Shown: positions 54,287-63,868 of the stretch, piece by piece
Numbering within the stretch: the first letter of the stretch is position 1
Layout of the letters: every line of letters starts with the position of its first letter
DNA from: Clarkia xantiana subsp. parviflora
Lineage: Eukaryota; Streptophyta; Magnoliopsida; Myrtales; Onagraceae
DNA length: 64,000 nucleotides
Assembly: GCA_036873135.1 (NCBI GenBank)
Contig: JAPTYO010000022.1
Span: 7,345,785-7,409,784, forward strand
Direction: 5' to 3'
Translations under genes and position numbers: made by a program
The notes under the pieces: model-generated
Databases searched by the model: none
What the model was told of the DNA's origin: nothing
The model's input: only the letters and a program-made list of their open reading frames with translations

Positions 54287-54983
54287 TGATGGGTTCGATT
54301 ACAGCCGTCAGGCCCTCTAACGGCGAGGAAACGGCAAACAGGCCCACCAGGCCGAAAATGAAGGTCAAGATGACTTAGGAGAAAGGTCCCGACGAAGGGA
54401 GTCCCGACGAAGCAAGGTCCCGACAGAGTCGGTCCCGACGGTTGAGCTAGAAGCCCCTGATGAGAAGCCTTTAAGTAGGCCCCGATAATGAATCCCTGAG
54501 AATGATTGGCCCTGTCACGATGACGAGGGGCCCCGAGCGGTGACACAACGAGATAACTCTGGAGTCCCCGACGGGAGTCGGGACTCGTTATCAGAGGATA
54601 AGGCCAAGATATGCGGGGCGTGGCCGAGATACGCGGAACGTGGTTAAGATACACGGAGCGTGGCCGAGATACGCGGGGCATGGCTGAGATACGCGAGATC
54701 ACGTCCGAGATATGCGGGATACGGGCTAACCACCCCTAACGGTTCACCAGGTACCTGAGGCATCTCTTTGCCTATAAAAGGGCAGGAGATCATCTCAAAA
54801 AGACTTACGTTGAATTCAATACACTTTGAGATTACTGCTTGCCAGTCATACGAGATACTCATTTAAGCATCGGAGAGGGATTCTGGGTCACCGCCCGGTC
54901 TATCCCCTCTTGCAGGATTGCGTGGAGCAAAGGAGCTAGGATTGCCGTCAAAGTCCGTACCGGAGTTCCACCGTGATCCAACA
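54287..54983 (+). repeat. B1 5' LTR
   Basis: 697 bp. Several GAGATACGCGGGGCGTGG-like repeats at 54607-54720. Core promoter ACGGTTCA...CTCTTTGCCTATAAAAG (TATA at 54773-54779). GCATCGGAGAGGG at 54867-54879 and CCCCTCTTGCAGG at 54904-54916. Confidence 0.92.
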
Positions 54984-54984
54984 T

Positions 54985-55000
54985 TGCCGCCGTCTGTGGG
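54985..55000 (+). other. B1 primer binding site
   Basis: TGCCGCCGTCTGTGGG directly after the LTR; same type as family A (TGGCGCCGTCTG). tRNA not assigned. Confidence 0.7.
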
Positions 55001-55019
55001 AAACAAACAAAAAGCTGAT

Positions 55020-56707
55020 ATGCCTTCTACTCGATCGATGGCGGCTGGCAAGCACAGAAGACAGGGACAATCCGGTGGTTCCCGTCACCCCGCTGCAACA
55101 AACCTTGATTCAGTACCGGAACAGGAAGAAAACCAGAACCATCCCCCAGCCGAGCTCTCCCAGACAGGGGGGCACAACGGAGATCCTGAAGATATTGCTC
55201 CTAAGCACCAGGGCAATAGGGGGCAGGAGGCTCCCCCGGCTACAGACTTGACGAGGGCCGTGGCGGAAGCCATGCCCATGTTTCTGGCGGCCGTAGAGGC
55301 TCTCTTGGATCGGAGAGAGGCTGCGAGGAGGCCAGAGGAGATGCCCCCGCTGGAGGAAGTGGCCCCGCCGACAGAGGGTCGGAATGCACAAGAAGTCCTG
55401 CCCCGAGGCCAGGACAGAGGTAGGGTAACCGGTCAGCCGGAGAGGTTCGTGGTTGATGGGCCAGGACCAGTACAACACAGGACCATTCCCCTGAATGGTC
55501 CCATCACTCCCGACCAGGTGGTAAAGATCGTGAATATCTGTATGGGAGAACAGAAGCCGCTGGTGTCGGAGCTAAGATATCGATCCACTCATCCCTTCGT
55601 CCCCCGACTCATTGACACCCTAGCCCCGCCTGGGCTAGGCATCCCCACGATAAAGGAGTATGATGGCGAAGGAGATCCAGTTCGCCATGTCCAGAAGCAC
55701 CTCATGGCGTGTCTGGGAAGAGCCCCAAGTGAAGACATAGTGTGTACGTTGTTCCCGAACACACTGGGAGAAAGGGCCCTGACCTGGTTCTTTAGTCTGC
55801 CCCCAGGCTGCATCACTTGCTGGGCAGACATGCATGACCGATTCATTCAGCAGTACCAGGGTCGGAGGCGTTTACTGAAGAGCGTGAGGTCCCTGACTCA
55901 GGTGGTGTAGAGGCCCGACGAATCGCTGGCTCATTATTACCAGCGGTACACAGCCAGTGTAGCAGAGATAGACGAGGAAATCTCAGAGGGAGAAACCATC
56001 CGTACCTTCATTCGGAACCTGACAGCCCCCTATGGCTCCGACTTGATGCACAGCGTGGCTGAGAAAGCTGTGTGGAATATGGAGGCATTACAGAAGAGGG
56101 TGAAACGGCAGATCGATGTCCAGGAGTCAAAGATAGCCGCGGGAGAACTAGAGCCTCCAAAGTCGAACAAAGGGAAGCAGTCGGTTAAACCTTTCGACGA
56201 TCGTAAGTCAAAGGGTAAACCCGACAGTGGCAAGAATCGAGGCCGTCCGGATCGGAGGGACGATAGACGTTCTTCAAGGAAAGATAAGCGGGAGGATTTT
56301 GACATTCCTCTCAACTGCTCCATGGCGGAAGTGCTGACAGTCATGGAACGACAAGGTATCTCCAGGTACCCCCCGAAGAAAGATGGAGAATTCTTGGGAT
56401 CCCGCACGGATCGCTACTGTAGATTTCACCGCGCAAATGGTCACGACACCAATCACTGTCGGGAACTGAAGAAGGAGATTGAAAAGCTAATCCAGAAGGG
56501 GAAACTCAAGGAATTTGTCGGGGATAAACGGTGTCGATCCCGCTCTCGGTCCCGATCGCGGTCCCGTTCCCGATCCCGCGATCGGTCCCCAAAAAAGAAG
56601 AGAACTGATCCAGAGACATCCGGTACTCGCAAGGAGAGACGAGTTATCAACGTGATTCATGGAGGATTCACTGCTGGGGGTGATACCTCATCCGCCCGAG
56701 AGGTCTA
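55020..56707 (+). pseudogene. B1 Gag (one stop)
   Basis: ATG at 55020, 37 nt after the LTR. A single TAG at 55908-55910 (context QVV*RPDES, most simply a CAG changed to TAG) interrupts an otherwise open frame. Capsid-like region: KEYDGEGDPVRHVQKHLMAC, LTWFFSLPPGCITCW, then after the stop EGETIRTFIRNL. Zinc-knuckle variant C-x2-H-x4-H-x4-C (YCRFHRANGHDTNHC, near 56415-56460). Downstream is an Arg-Ser dipeptide tract (about 56537-56590), unusual for a Gag and like SR proteins. At 56706 a TAG appears because one base is missing relative to the REVYAS motif of A2; reading then continues in the protease frame. Confidence 0.88.
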
Positions 56708-57283
56708 GCCTCTAGGATCCCTACGGCAGTGGTACTGGGTAAGAGGTCCCGATGTTGGACCTTGAAAGAAGAGATGGTAATCTCTATCTCGTCAGAAGAC
56801 CTCATAGGCGTGGAGACCCCGCACGACGATGCCTTAGTAGTAACTTTGGATGTAGACGGGTTCGAGATGAAGAGAATTCTAATCGACGGAGGGAGCTCCT
56901 CCGACATTCTATTCATGGACGCGCTGGAAGCTATGGGGAAGACAAAGAAAGATCTGAAGGAGGCAAACTTCCCGATGGTCGGGTTCTCTGGCTCAACCTC
57001 CTATCCGCTAGGAGTAATCACCTTACCAGTGGAGTTTGGTAGCGGGTGGAAATAAGAAAGGAGGAACGTGGAGTTTGTCGTGGTTGATTCCGCGGGGACC
57101 TACAACGCGATTATCGGGAGAACCACCATTAATCTACTGATGGCGGTTGCCTCGACTGTGCACCAGAAGATGAAGTTCCCGACCAACCACGGAGTTGGAG
57201 AGGTCAAAGGCGACCAGGTGGCTTCCCGAAAATGCTATGTTAATGCCACCCGGAGGAGGAGGCGAGAGGCCATGACTGTCCTC
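56708..57283 (+). pseudogene. B1 aspartic protease
   Basis: In the frame following the 1-nt deletion. Retropepsin-like domain: PHDDALVVTLDVDGFEMKRI, catalytic DGGSSSDIL near 56885, NFPMVGFSGSTSYPLG, and after a TAA at 57053-57055 VVDSAGTYNAIIGRTTIN. Catalytic Asp present. A further TAG at 57284-57286 separates it from the RT. The family cleaves Gag-Pol in the particle; this copy cannot do so as one protein. Confidence 0.85.
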
Positions 57284-57286
57284 TAG

Positions 57287-58447
57287 ACAAACACAGATCC
57301 CAGAGAAGAGATTGGGCGTCCCGCTCCCGTAGAAAATCTAAAAGAAGTCGAGATCGACGGACCCCAGAGGAAGGTAAAAATCGGGTCTGCTCTGACTGAA
57401 GAGACAGCCCAAAAATTGGTGGAGTTGTTGAAGGAGTTCAAGGAGCTGTTTGCCTGGTCCCCCAGCGATATGCCAGGAATCAGCCCCGATGTGATCGTAC
57501 ACGAGCTGAAGATAGACCCCGCTATCAAGCCTATCACACAGAAAAGGCGTCCGATGAGCACGGATAAAAAGATCGCGATCCAGCAGGAGATGGGCAGGTT
57601 GCTCGATGCTGGGTTCATTAAGGAGCTCCGATTCCAGACTTGGGTGGTCAACCCAGTGCTGGTAAAGAAGACCAACGGGAAATGGCGAATGTGCGTGGAC
57701 TTCCGCGACCTGAACAAGGCTTGCCCAAAGGACTGCTATCCACTCCCGAGGATCGACCAGCTGGTAGATGCCACATCGGGACATGAGCTGTCAAGTTTCA
57801 TGGATGCGTATTCAGGCTACAACCAGATCAAGATGGCCAAGGAAGACGCTCCTCATACAGCGTTCTATGCAGACAGTGACATCTATCACTATGATGTCAT
57901 GCCTTTCGGGTTGATCAATGCCGGGGCAACCTACCAACGGATGGTGAACAAACTGTTTGGGGATATGATGGGAGAAACCATGGAAGCTTACGTGGACGAT
58001 ATGCTGGTGAAGTCGCGACAAGCCGAGGATCACGTACACAACCTTACCATGGCGTTTGAGCGGATGAGGCTCCATCAAGTCCGCTTGAACCCGACGAAAT
58101 GCTCCTTCGGAGTCCACTCAGGGAAATTTTTGGGCTTCATGGTGAGCCAGAGAGGAATTGAAGTGAATCCTGAGAAGCTGAGGGCAATCGAGGAGATGCA
58201 GTCCCCGATAAACCATCGAGAGGTGCAAGTGCTGAATGGCCGACTAGCTGCAATGAATCGCTTCTTGTCCAAAGCCAGCGACCGATCAATGCCGTTTTTT
58301 GAAATCTTGAGGGCCAACAAAAAATTCGAATGGACCGCCAAATGTGAAGAGGCGTTCCAAGCACTCAAGAAGCATCTTCGCACACTCCCGCCGCTGGCGA
58401 AACCGGTTCCAGGCGAGCCGCTCTACCTTTATTTGGCTGTTTCTTAA
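57287..58447 (+). pseudogene. B1 reverse transcriptase
   Basis: Gypsy-type RT. Motifs in order: PVLVKKTNGKWRMCVDFRDL, KDCYPLPRIDQLVD, FMDAYSGYNQI, MPFGLINAGATYQRMVN, catalytic YVDDMLVKS (YVDD at 57989-58000), FLGFMVSQRGIEVNPEK. The thumb and connection follow, then the first RNase H begins (AKCEEAFQALKKHL). The frame is open for over 1 kb and ends at a TAA (58445-58447, context LAVS*FAISS, compatible with a changed Gln codon). No frameshift. Confidence 0.92.
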
Positions 58448-59347
58448 TTTGCCATTAGCTCTGTGTTAGTAAAGATTGTCGAGGGTAATCAAGTCCCCGT
58501 CTATTATGTAAGCAAGGCGTTTGCCAAATCCGAATTAAACTATCCTGCCGTTGAGAAGTACCTCTTTGCGTTGATTATTACTGCTCGGAAGCTAAGGCCT
58601 TATTTCCACGCACATGAGATCACTGTGCTGACGAACCAGCCTTTAAAACATTTCTTGAACCGACCGGATGCATCGGGAAGATTAGTGAAGTGGGCAGTAG
58701 AGCTTAGTAAATTTCGAATACACTTCGCTCCAAAAACGGCTATTAAGGGCCAGGCATTGGCGGATTTCATAGCAGAATCTACAGCTCCCGATCTAGAAGA
58801 AGCGGGTCCTGTAGAGGGGGCAACCATGGAGGTCCCGATAGAAGAACAACCAGAGAGGGCTTTGCAATCAGAACAGCCAAACAAGGAAAATACATGGGAA
58901 ATGTACACGGATGGCTCCTCGAGTTCTGACGGATCAGGAGCAGGCTTTTTGTTGATACCACCGGGTGGAGGTGAGCCGCTCCGATATGCCTTGGCTCTAA
59001 CATTCAAGGCCACAAACAACGAAGCGGAGTATGAGGCTCTTATCACGGGCCTGAAAATTGCTAGAGGCACTGGAGTCGATCACTTGAGAGTGAGGTATGA
59101 CGCAGCTTTAATCATGAATCAGGTTCAAGGGCGATACGAAGCGAGGAGCCCGATAATGAAGAAGTATCTACGAGAGGTACAAACCTTGAAGGAGAGCTTT
59201 AAAAGCTTCGACATCGAGGCAATCCCGAGGGAGGAAAACGTAGAGGCAGACGCCTTGAGCAGATTTGCCCTGGGGGCACCTTTGGAAGAAAATCGGAAGG
59301 TGCACTTCCTAGAAAAGGTGATCTTATCAACCATCGACCCGACATAG
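58448..59347 (+). pseudogene. B1 dual RNase H region
   Basis: Same frame as the RT after the TAA. 58448-58790 is the rest of the Gypsy RNase H/connection (VYYVSKAFAKSELNYPAVEK, ITVLTNQPLKHFLNRP). 58900-59280 is a second RNase H of the archaeal type (MYTDGSSSSDGSGAGF, NNEAEYEALITGLKIA, EENVEADALSRFA) with acidic catalytic residues in place. Two RNase H domains in tandem are typical of the Tat lineage. Ends at TAG 59345-59347 (DPT*VCA). Confidence 0.9.
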
Positions 59348-60622
59348 GTGTGTGCCATTGAGGCAAGATCGGAGGAAGAGCCGACTTGGATGACCCCGAT
59401 AGTCGCGTACCTGACTACGGGGGCAGTCCCCTATGATAAAGTAGCAGCGGACAGGATACGTCGGATCGCGGCCAATTACGTGATGCTAGACGATCAGCTG
59501 TACAAGAAGGGCTGGTTCTCGACTCCGTACTTGAAGTGTGTGGCAGAACCCGATACAGGTCGAATCCTGAAGGAGGTGCATGAAGGGGTCGCGGCTTGTC
59601 ATGAAGGAGCCCGATCCATTATGAGGAAGGTATTGAACTTGGGCTACTAATGGCCCACGATGAACAAGGAAGCGACGGCGTTGGTCCGATCCTGCGACGC
59701 GTGCCAGAGGTACGCCCCGAGTATCGTGGCTCCGGCCGCTAATCTGACATCCATCAAGAGCGCTTGGCCCTTCGCGCAGTGGGGCATCGACTTGGTGGGA
59801 CCTCTTCCACAAGCACAAGGACAATGTAAGTATTTACTTGTAGCAATCGATTATTTTTCGAAATGGATAGAGGCAAAGGCATTGGCCAGAACAACGGGGA
59901 ACCAGATCGTCAAGTTCCTCCAAACCCACATCGTGTCCAGATATGGAATTCCTAAGGTGGTGATCAGCGACAATGGCCCACCGTTTAACGGCTCTCAGGT
60001 GAGGGAGTATCTGGAAGAATTGAACATTGAGCATCGGACCGCCTCCGTACGGCATGCTCAGACTAATGGCCAGGTGGAGTCAGCCAACAAAATCGTGATG
60101 GATGGCCTGAAGAAGAGGGTCTATGCCTTGAAGGGCAAGTGGCTGAACGAACTGGAAAATGTGCTTTGGGCTGTTAGAACGACACCCAAGCGATCAACGG
60201 GGGAGACTCCGTTTGGCCTCGTTTATGGCACGGAAGCCGTCGCCCCTGTGGAGGTAGCTGTGGCGTCCCATCGGATGAGATATTACGAGCCCCTGACGAA
60301 CGATGAAGTGAGACGTCTGGACTTAGACTTACTCGAAGAGAAGAGGCGGGAAGCCGATGAAGTCCAAGCTCGAATGCGTTTGGCGACGGCCAGGTACTAC
60401 AATCGGCGAGTGAAGTCCCGACAGTTCTTCGTCGGGGAGCTGGTTTGGCATCGCAACGAGTTCACCCTTTTGGATCGAATCAACAAGATGTCACCAAAGT
60501 GGGAAGGACCTTATAAGGTCGTGGGGATGCCAGCTCTAAATGCGTACAAGTTGGAAGACCTCGATGGCAGAACGTTAAAGCATTCTTTTAGTGGCGAACA
60601 CTTGAAGAAACACCATGCTTGA
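59348..60622 (+). pseudogene. B1 integrase
   Basis: Same frame, split by a TAA at 59648-59650 in the zinc-binding domain. HHCC domain: VHEGVAACHEG and SCDACQRYAP. Catalytic core DD35E: Asp in GIDLVG (59789), Asp in ISDNGPPF (59969), Glu in GQVESAN (60077), with 35 residues between the last two. C-terminal domain: VWHRNEFTLLDRINKMSPKW, EGPYKVVGMPALNAYKLEDL, HSFSGEHLKKHH. Closely related to the B2 integrase end at 63869-64000. Apart from the stop it is complete. Confidence 0.92.
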
Positions 60623-61999
60623 AGAAAGTCGCCTTAAGTGGTGCCCGATAAAGTCGCCTTAAGTGGTGCCCGATGTAAAATCGCCTTAAGTGGTGTATGC
60701 TGTTTATCGTTTAATTCGATGTAAGCCAATTTTGTGCCGTCAATAAATAAAGAGGTTGCTTCCAATCAGAGTTATCCTTAGATTTATGCTAAGTGTCAAA
60801 GTCACCTTGAGTGGTGCACGAGAAAAGTCGCCTTGAGTGGTGCACGAGAAAAGTCGCCTTGAGTGGTGCACGAGAAAAGTCGCCTTAAGTGGTGCGCGAT
60901 GAAAAGTCGCCTTAAGTGGCGCACGATGTAAAGTCGCCTTAAGTGGTGCACGAGATTAAGTCGCCTTAAGTGGTGCACAATCCTTAGATTGATTCTAAGT
61001 ATAAAAAAGTCGCCTTGAGTGGTGCACGATATTAAGTCGTCTTAAGTGATGCATGATACTTAGATTTACTCTAAGTAATAATTAAGTCGTCTTAAGTGAT
61101 GCACGGAACTAAGTCGCCTTAAGTGGTGCGCGATATTAAGTCGACTTAAGTGGCGCAAATTGAAAAGTCGCCTTCAGTGGTGCACGATGTAAAGTCGCCT
61201 TAAGTGGTGCACGATGTGAAGTCGCCTTCAGTGGTGCACGATATTAAGTCGCCTTAAGTGGCGCAAAATGAAAAGTCGCCTTCAGTGGTGCACGATGTAA
61301 AGTCGCCTTAAGTGGTGCACGATGTGAAGTCGCCTTCAGTGGTGCACGATATTAAGTCGCCTTAAGTGGCGCAAGCTGAAAAGTCGCCTTAAGCGGTGCA
61401 CAACGTAAAGTCGCCTTGAGTGGTGCACGAGAAAAGTCGCCTTAAGTGGTGCGCGATGAAAAGTCGCCTTAAGTGGCGCACGATGTAAAGTCGCCTTAAG
61501 TGGTGCACGAGATTAAGTCGCCTTAAGTGGTGCACAATCCTTAGATTGATTCTAAGTATCAAAAAGTCGCCTTGAGTGGTGCACGATATTAAGTCGTCTT
61601 AAGTGATGCATGATTCTTAGATTTACTCTAAGTAATAATTAAGTCGTCTTAAGTGATGCACGGAACTAACTCGCCTTAAGTGGTGCGCGATATTAAGTCG
61701 GCTTAAGTGGCGCAAATTGAAAATTCGCCTTCAGTGGTGCACGATGTAAAGTCGCCTTAAGTGGTGCACGATGTGAAGTCGCCTTCAGTGGTGCACGACT
61801 TAAGTGGCGCAAGCTGAAAAATCGCCTTAAGCGGTGCACGACGTATAGTCGCCTTAAGTGGTGCACGAGGTAAAGTCGCCTTCAGTGGTGCACGATATTA
61901 AGTCGCCTTAAGTGGCGCAAGTTGAAAAAGTCATCTTAAGTGATGCGGGACTCTTGGACTTATCCTAAGTATTGAAAAGTCGCCCTAAGTGGTGCATGA
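60623..61999 (+). repeat. B1 tandem array (AAGTCGCCTTAAGTGGTGCACGA)
   Basis: About 50 imperfect copies of a 22-27 bp unit with core CGCCTTAAGTGGTGCAC. Variants CTTGAGTGG, CTTCAGTGG and CTTAAGTGATG occur. Larger blocks are themselves duplicated: 60810-61180 resembles 61420-61740, including a TTAGATTGATTCTAAGTAT insert. Lies between integrase and antisense gene, as in Tat/Ogre elements. Confidence 0.92.
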
Positions 62000-62126
62000 T
62001 GGTAAGTCACTAGGAGAGGTGCAATAAAAGAATCAGAACTGAGAAAGTCTGATATTAATAGAGCTCGAAGGCCCGATGATTACAAAAGGAGGAGAATACA
62101 AAGATTCTAGCGATAAGCAGTTAGGC
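62000..62126. other. B1 spacer, 3' of antisense gene
   Basis: Short non-coding stretch after the array. Confidence 0.5.
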
Positions 62127-62528
62127 CTAATCCTTGGTAGCGGCATCAACGGGAACAAGGTCCGCAAGGTCTAGGGCAGAAGGCTCCACAGGGTCAGCCG
62201 TTGGAGGTTTGGCTATCGAGGTCATGGGATCGAGGAGTTTCCGATGAAGAAGTAGTTCCTCTTCACTCTGAACTTGTGGTATGCATTTCCGGCCTTGAGC
62301 ATCGGCTTTTTTGGCGGAAATGATACATCCTTCCCGGAGAGCTGCATCATAAGCAGTGCTGAAAATTTCGTTCATAACATAGTCGAAGTTGAAAAGCTTC
62401 CTTCCCTCGAAACCAGATCCACTGTCTGAAATCAGTCATTGAAAGGGATGTTAGGTTTTCCCGGGAAATTACAATCAAACTAAGCAAAGATGAAGGCGGA
62501 CAATAGAGAAGAAACCCTTACCTGACAT
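62127..62528 (-). CDS. B1 antisense gene, two exons, shortened (101 residues)
   Basis: Minus strand. Exon 1 is 62528-62522 (ATG plus four bases), exon 2 is 62425-62127, with a GT-AG intron of 96 nt in phase 1. The joined frame of 306 nt is open. It keeps the N-terminal block seen in B2 (MNEIFSTAYDAALREGCIIS versus INEISEASYEVALREGCITS). It then passes at once into a Pro/Ala-rich acidic tail; the large conserved domain and coiled coil are missing. Either an internally deleted derivative or a dominant short form; function unknown. Confidence 0.6.
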
Positions 62529-63038
62529 GATAATTGAAGGCTGAAAGGATGAACCTGACATTGCTGGAAGGATGGCCGAAGAAACACTAAGGTCTCAAGA
62601 GTTGCATAAAGCCTTCGAAAATTTGTAGATGATGAGAGGAAACTGAACCCTGGGCAAGGATTTTATAGGCAAAGAGGACAGTCGAAGGGGCGCGTTAATC
62701 TGAACCGTCAAAGTTGAAGCGTTCTAATCTGGATCGTTGAGATGAAACGTGCGGAATGGTAGCAGGTGCAATGATGAAATATCCTGAAAAGTACTTTTCA
62801 GAAAAAGCAGACACAGAGAATCAGGCACGGGTACTGATGACGTCACTTCACTATCTGATGCATTTAATGAACTGGGGAACCGAAGAGACCCCTGGGATTT
62901 GGCAGTTATCTACAAAACGCTGAGGAAACGTGAAATATAAGACTGATAATTGAGTGACTGGACCAAGGAAAAGATCCCCGATTCCAATATCGGGAGGTCG
63001 GGAGTTGGAAGACACGACGAACTAAAAGTCCCTCATGT
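62529..63038 (-). promoter_or_regulatory. Promoter region of B1 antisense gene
   Basis: Read on the minus strand: TGACGTCA at 62845-62838, TGACGGTTCAGATTAACGCG, then TGTCCTCTTTGCCTATAAAA (TATA at 62667-62661), leader, and ATG at 62528. The last part repeats the LTR core promoter of the same element (ACGGTTCA ... CTCTTTGCCTATAAAA). Confidence 0.6.
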
Positions 63039-63050
63039 CTTGGGGGCAAA
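63039..63050 (+). other. B1 polypurine tract
   Basis: TCTTGGGGGCAAA-type tract directly before the 3' LTR. Confidence 0.75.
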
Positions 63051-63732
63051 TGATGGGTTCGATTACAGCCGTCAGGCCCTCTAACGGCGAGGAAACGGCA
63101 AACAGGCCCACCAGGCCCAAAATGAAGGTCAAGATGACTTAGGAGAAGGGTCCCGACGAAGCAAGGTCCCGACAGAGTCGGTCCCGACGGTTGAGCTAGA
63201 AGCCCCCGATGAGAAGCCTTTAAGTAGGCCCCGATAATGAATCCCTGAGAATGATTGGCCCTGTCACGATGACGAGGGGCCCCGAGCGGTGACACAACGA
63301 GATAACTCTGGAGTCCCCGACGGGAGTCGGGACTCGTTATCAGAGGATAAGGCCAAGATATGCGGGGCGTGGCCGAGATACGCGGAACGTGGTTAAGATA
63401 CACGGAGCGTGGCCGAGATACGCGGGGCATGGCTGAGATACGCGAGATCACGTCCGAGATATGCGGGATACGGGCTAACCACCCCTAACGGTTCACCAGG
63501 TACCTGAGGCATCTCTTTGCCTATAAAAGGGCAGGAGATCATCTCAGAAAGACTTACGTTGAATTCAATACACTTTGAGATTACTGCTTGCCAGTCATAC
63601 GAGATACTCATTTAAGCATCGGAGAGGGATTCTGGGTCACCGCCCGGTCTATCCCCTCTTGCAGGATTGCGTGGAGCAAAGGAGCTAGGATTGCCGTCAA
63701 AGTCCGTACCGGAGTTCCACCGTGATCCAACA
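63051..63732 (+). repeat. B1 3' LTR
   Basis: 682 bp; four substitutions and a 15-bp deletion relative to the 5' LTR. Confidence 0.92.
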
Positions 63733-63737
63733 GACGT

Positions 63738-63868
63738 CTTATTAACAGTTAGAATAAATCTAAAAGCAATTTGGTCGGAAGCAATTTCTTTTATTCATAA
63801 ATAACTCAAAATAGGCTTACATCGGATCTTATTGATAGACAATTTGCGCCCTTCACGGCGGCTTAATA
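63738..63868 (-). other. B2 sequence after Pol stop
   Basis: Non-coding part of B2 between its integrase stop and the B1 insertion; begins with the second GACGT copy. Confidence 0.6.

Larger units (their letters stand above)
54287..63732 (+). mobile_element. Gypsy (Tat-like) retrotransposon B1
   Basis: LTRs 54287-54983 and 63051-63732, perfect target duplications GACGT (54282-54286 and 63733-63737). All Gag-Pol domains are present in Gypsy order with a second, archaeal-type RNase H, a mark of the Tat lineage. Then come a tandem array and a short antisense gene. The LTRs differ by four substitutions and one 15-bp indel by eye, so insertion is recent. Yet Gag-Pol carries six or more in-frame stops and one 1-nt deletion. 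Confidence 0.93.

Noticed and set aside
56700..56730. Programmed frameshift between B1 Gag and protease
   Set aside because: A2 reads Gag and protease in one frame, and the B1 shift is explained by one missing base in the REVYAS motif; no slippery site seen.
60623..61999. CRISPR-like regular repeats
   Set aside because: Units are directly tandem with no unique spacers, no cas genes, and the context is a plant retrotransposon.
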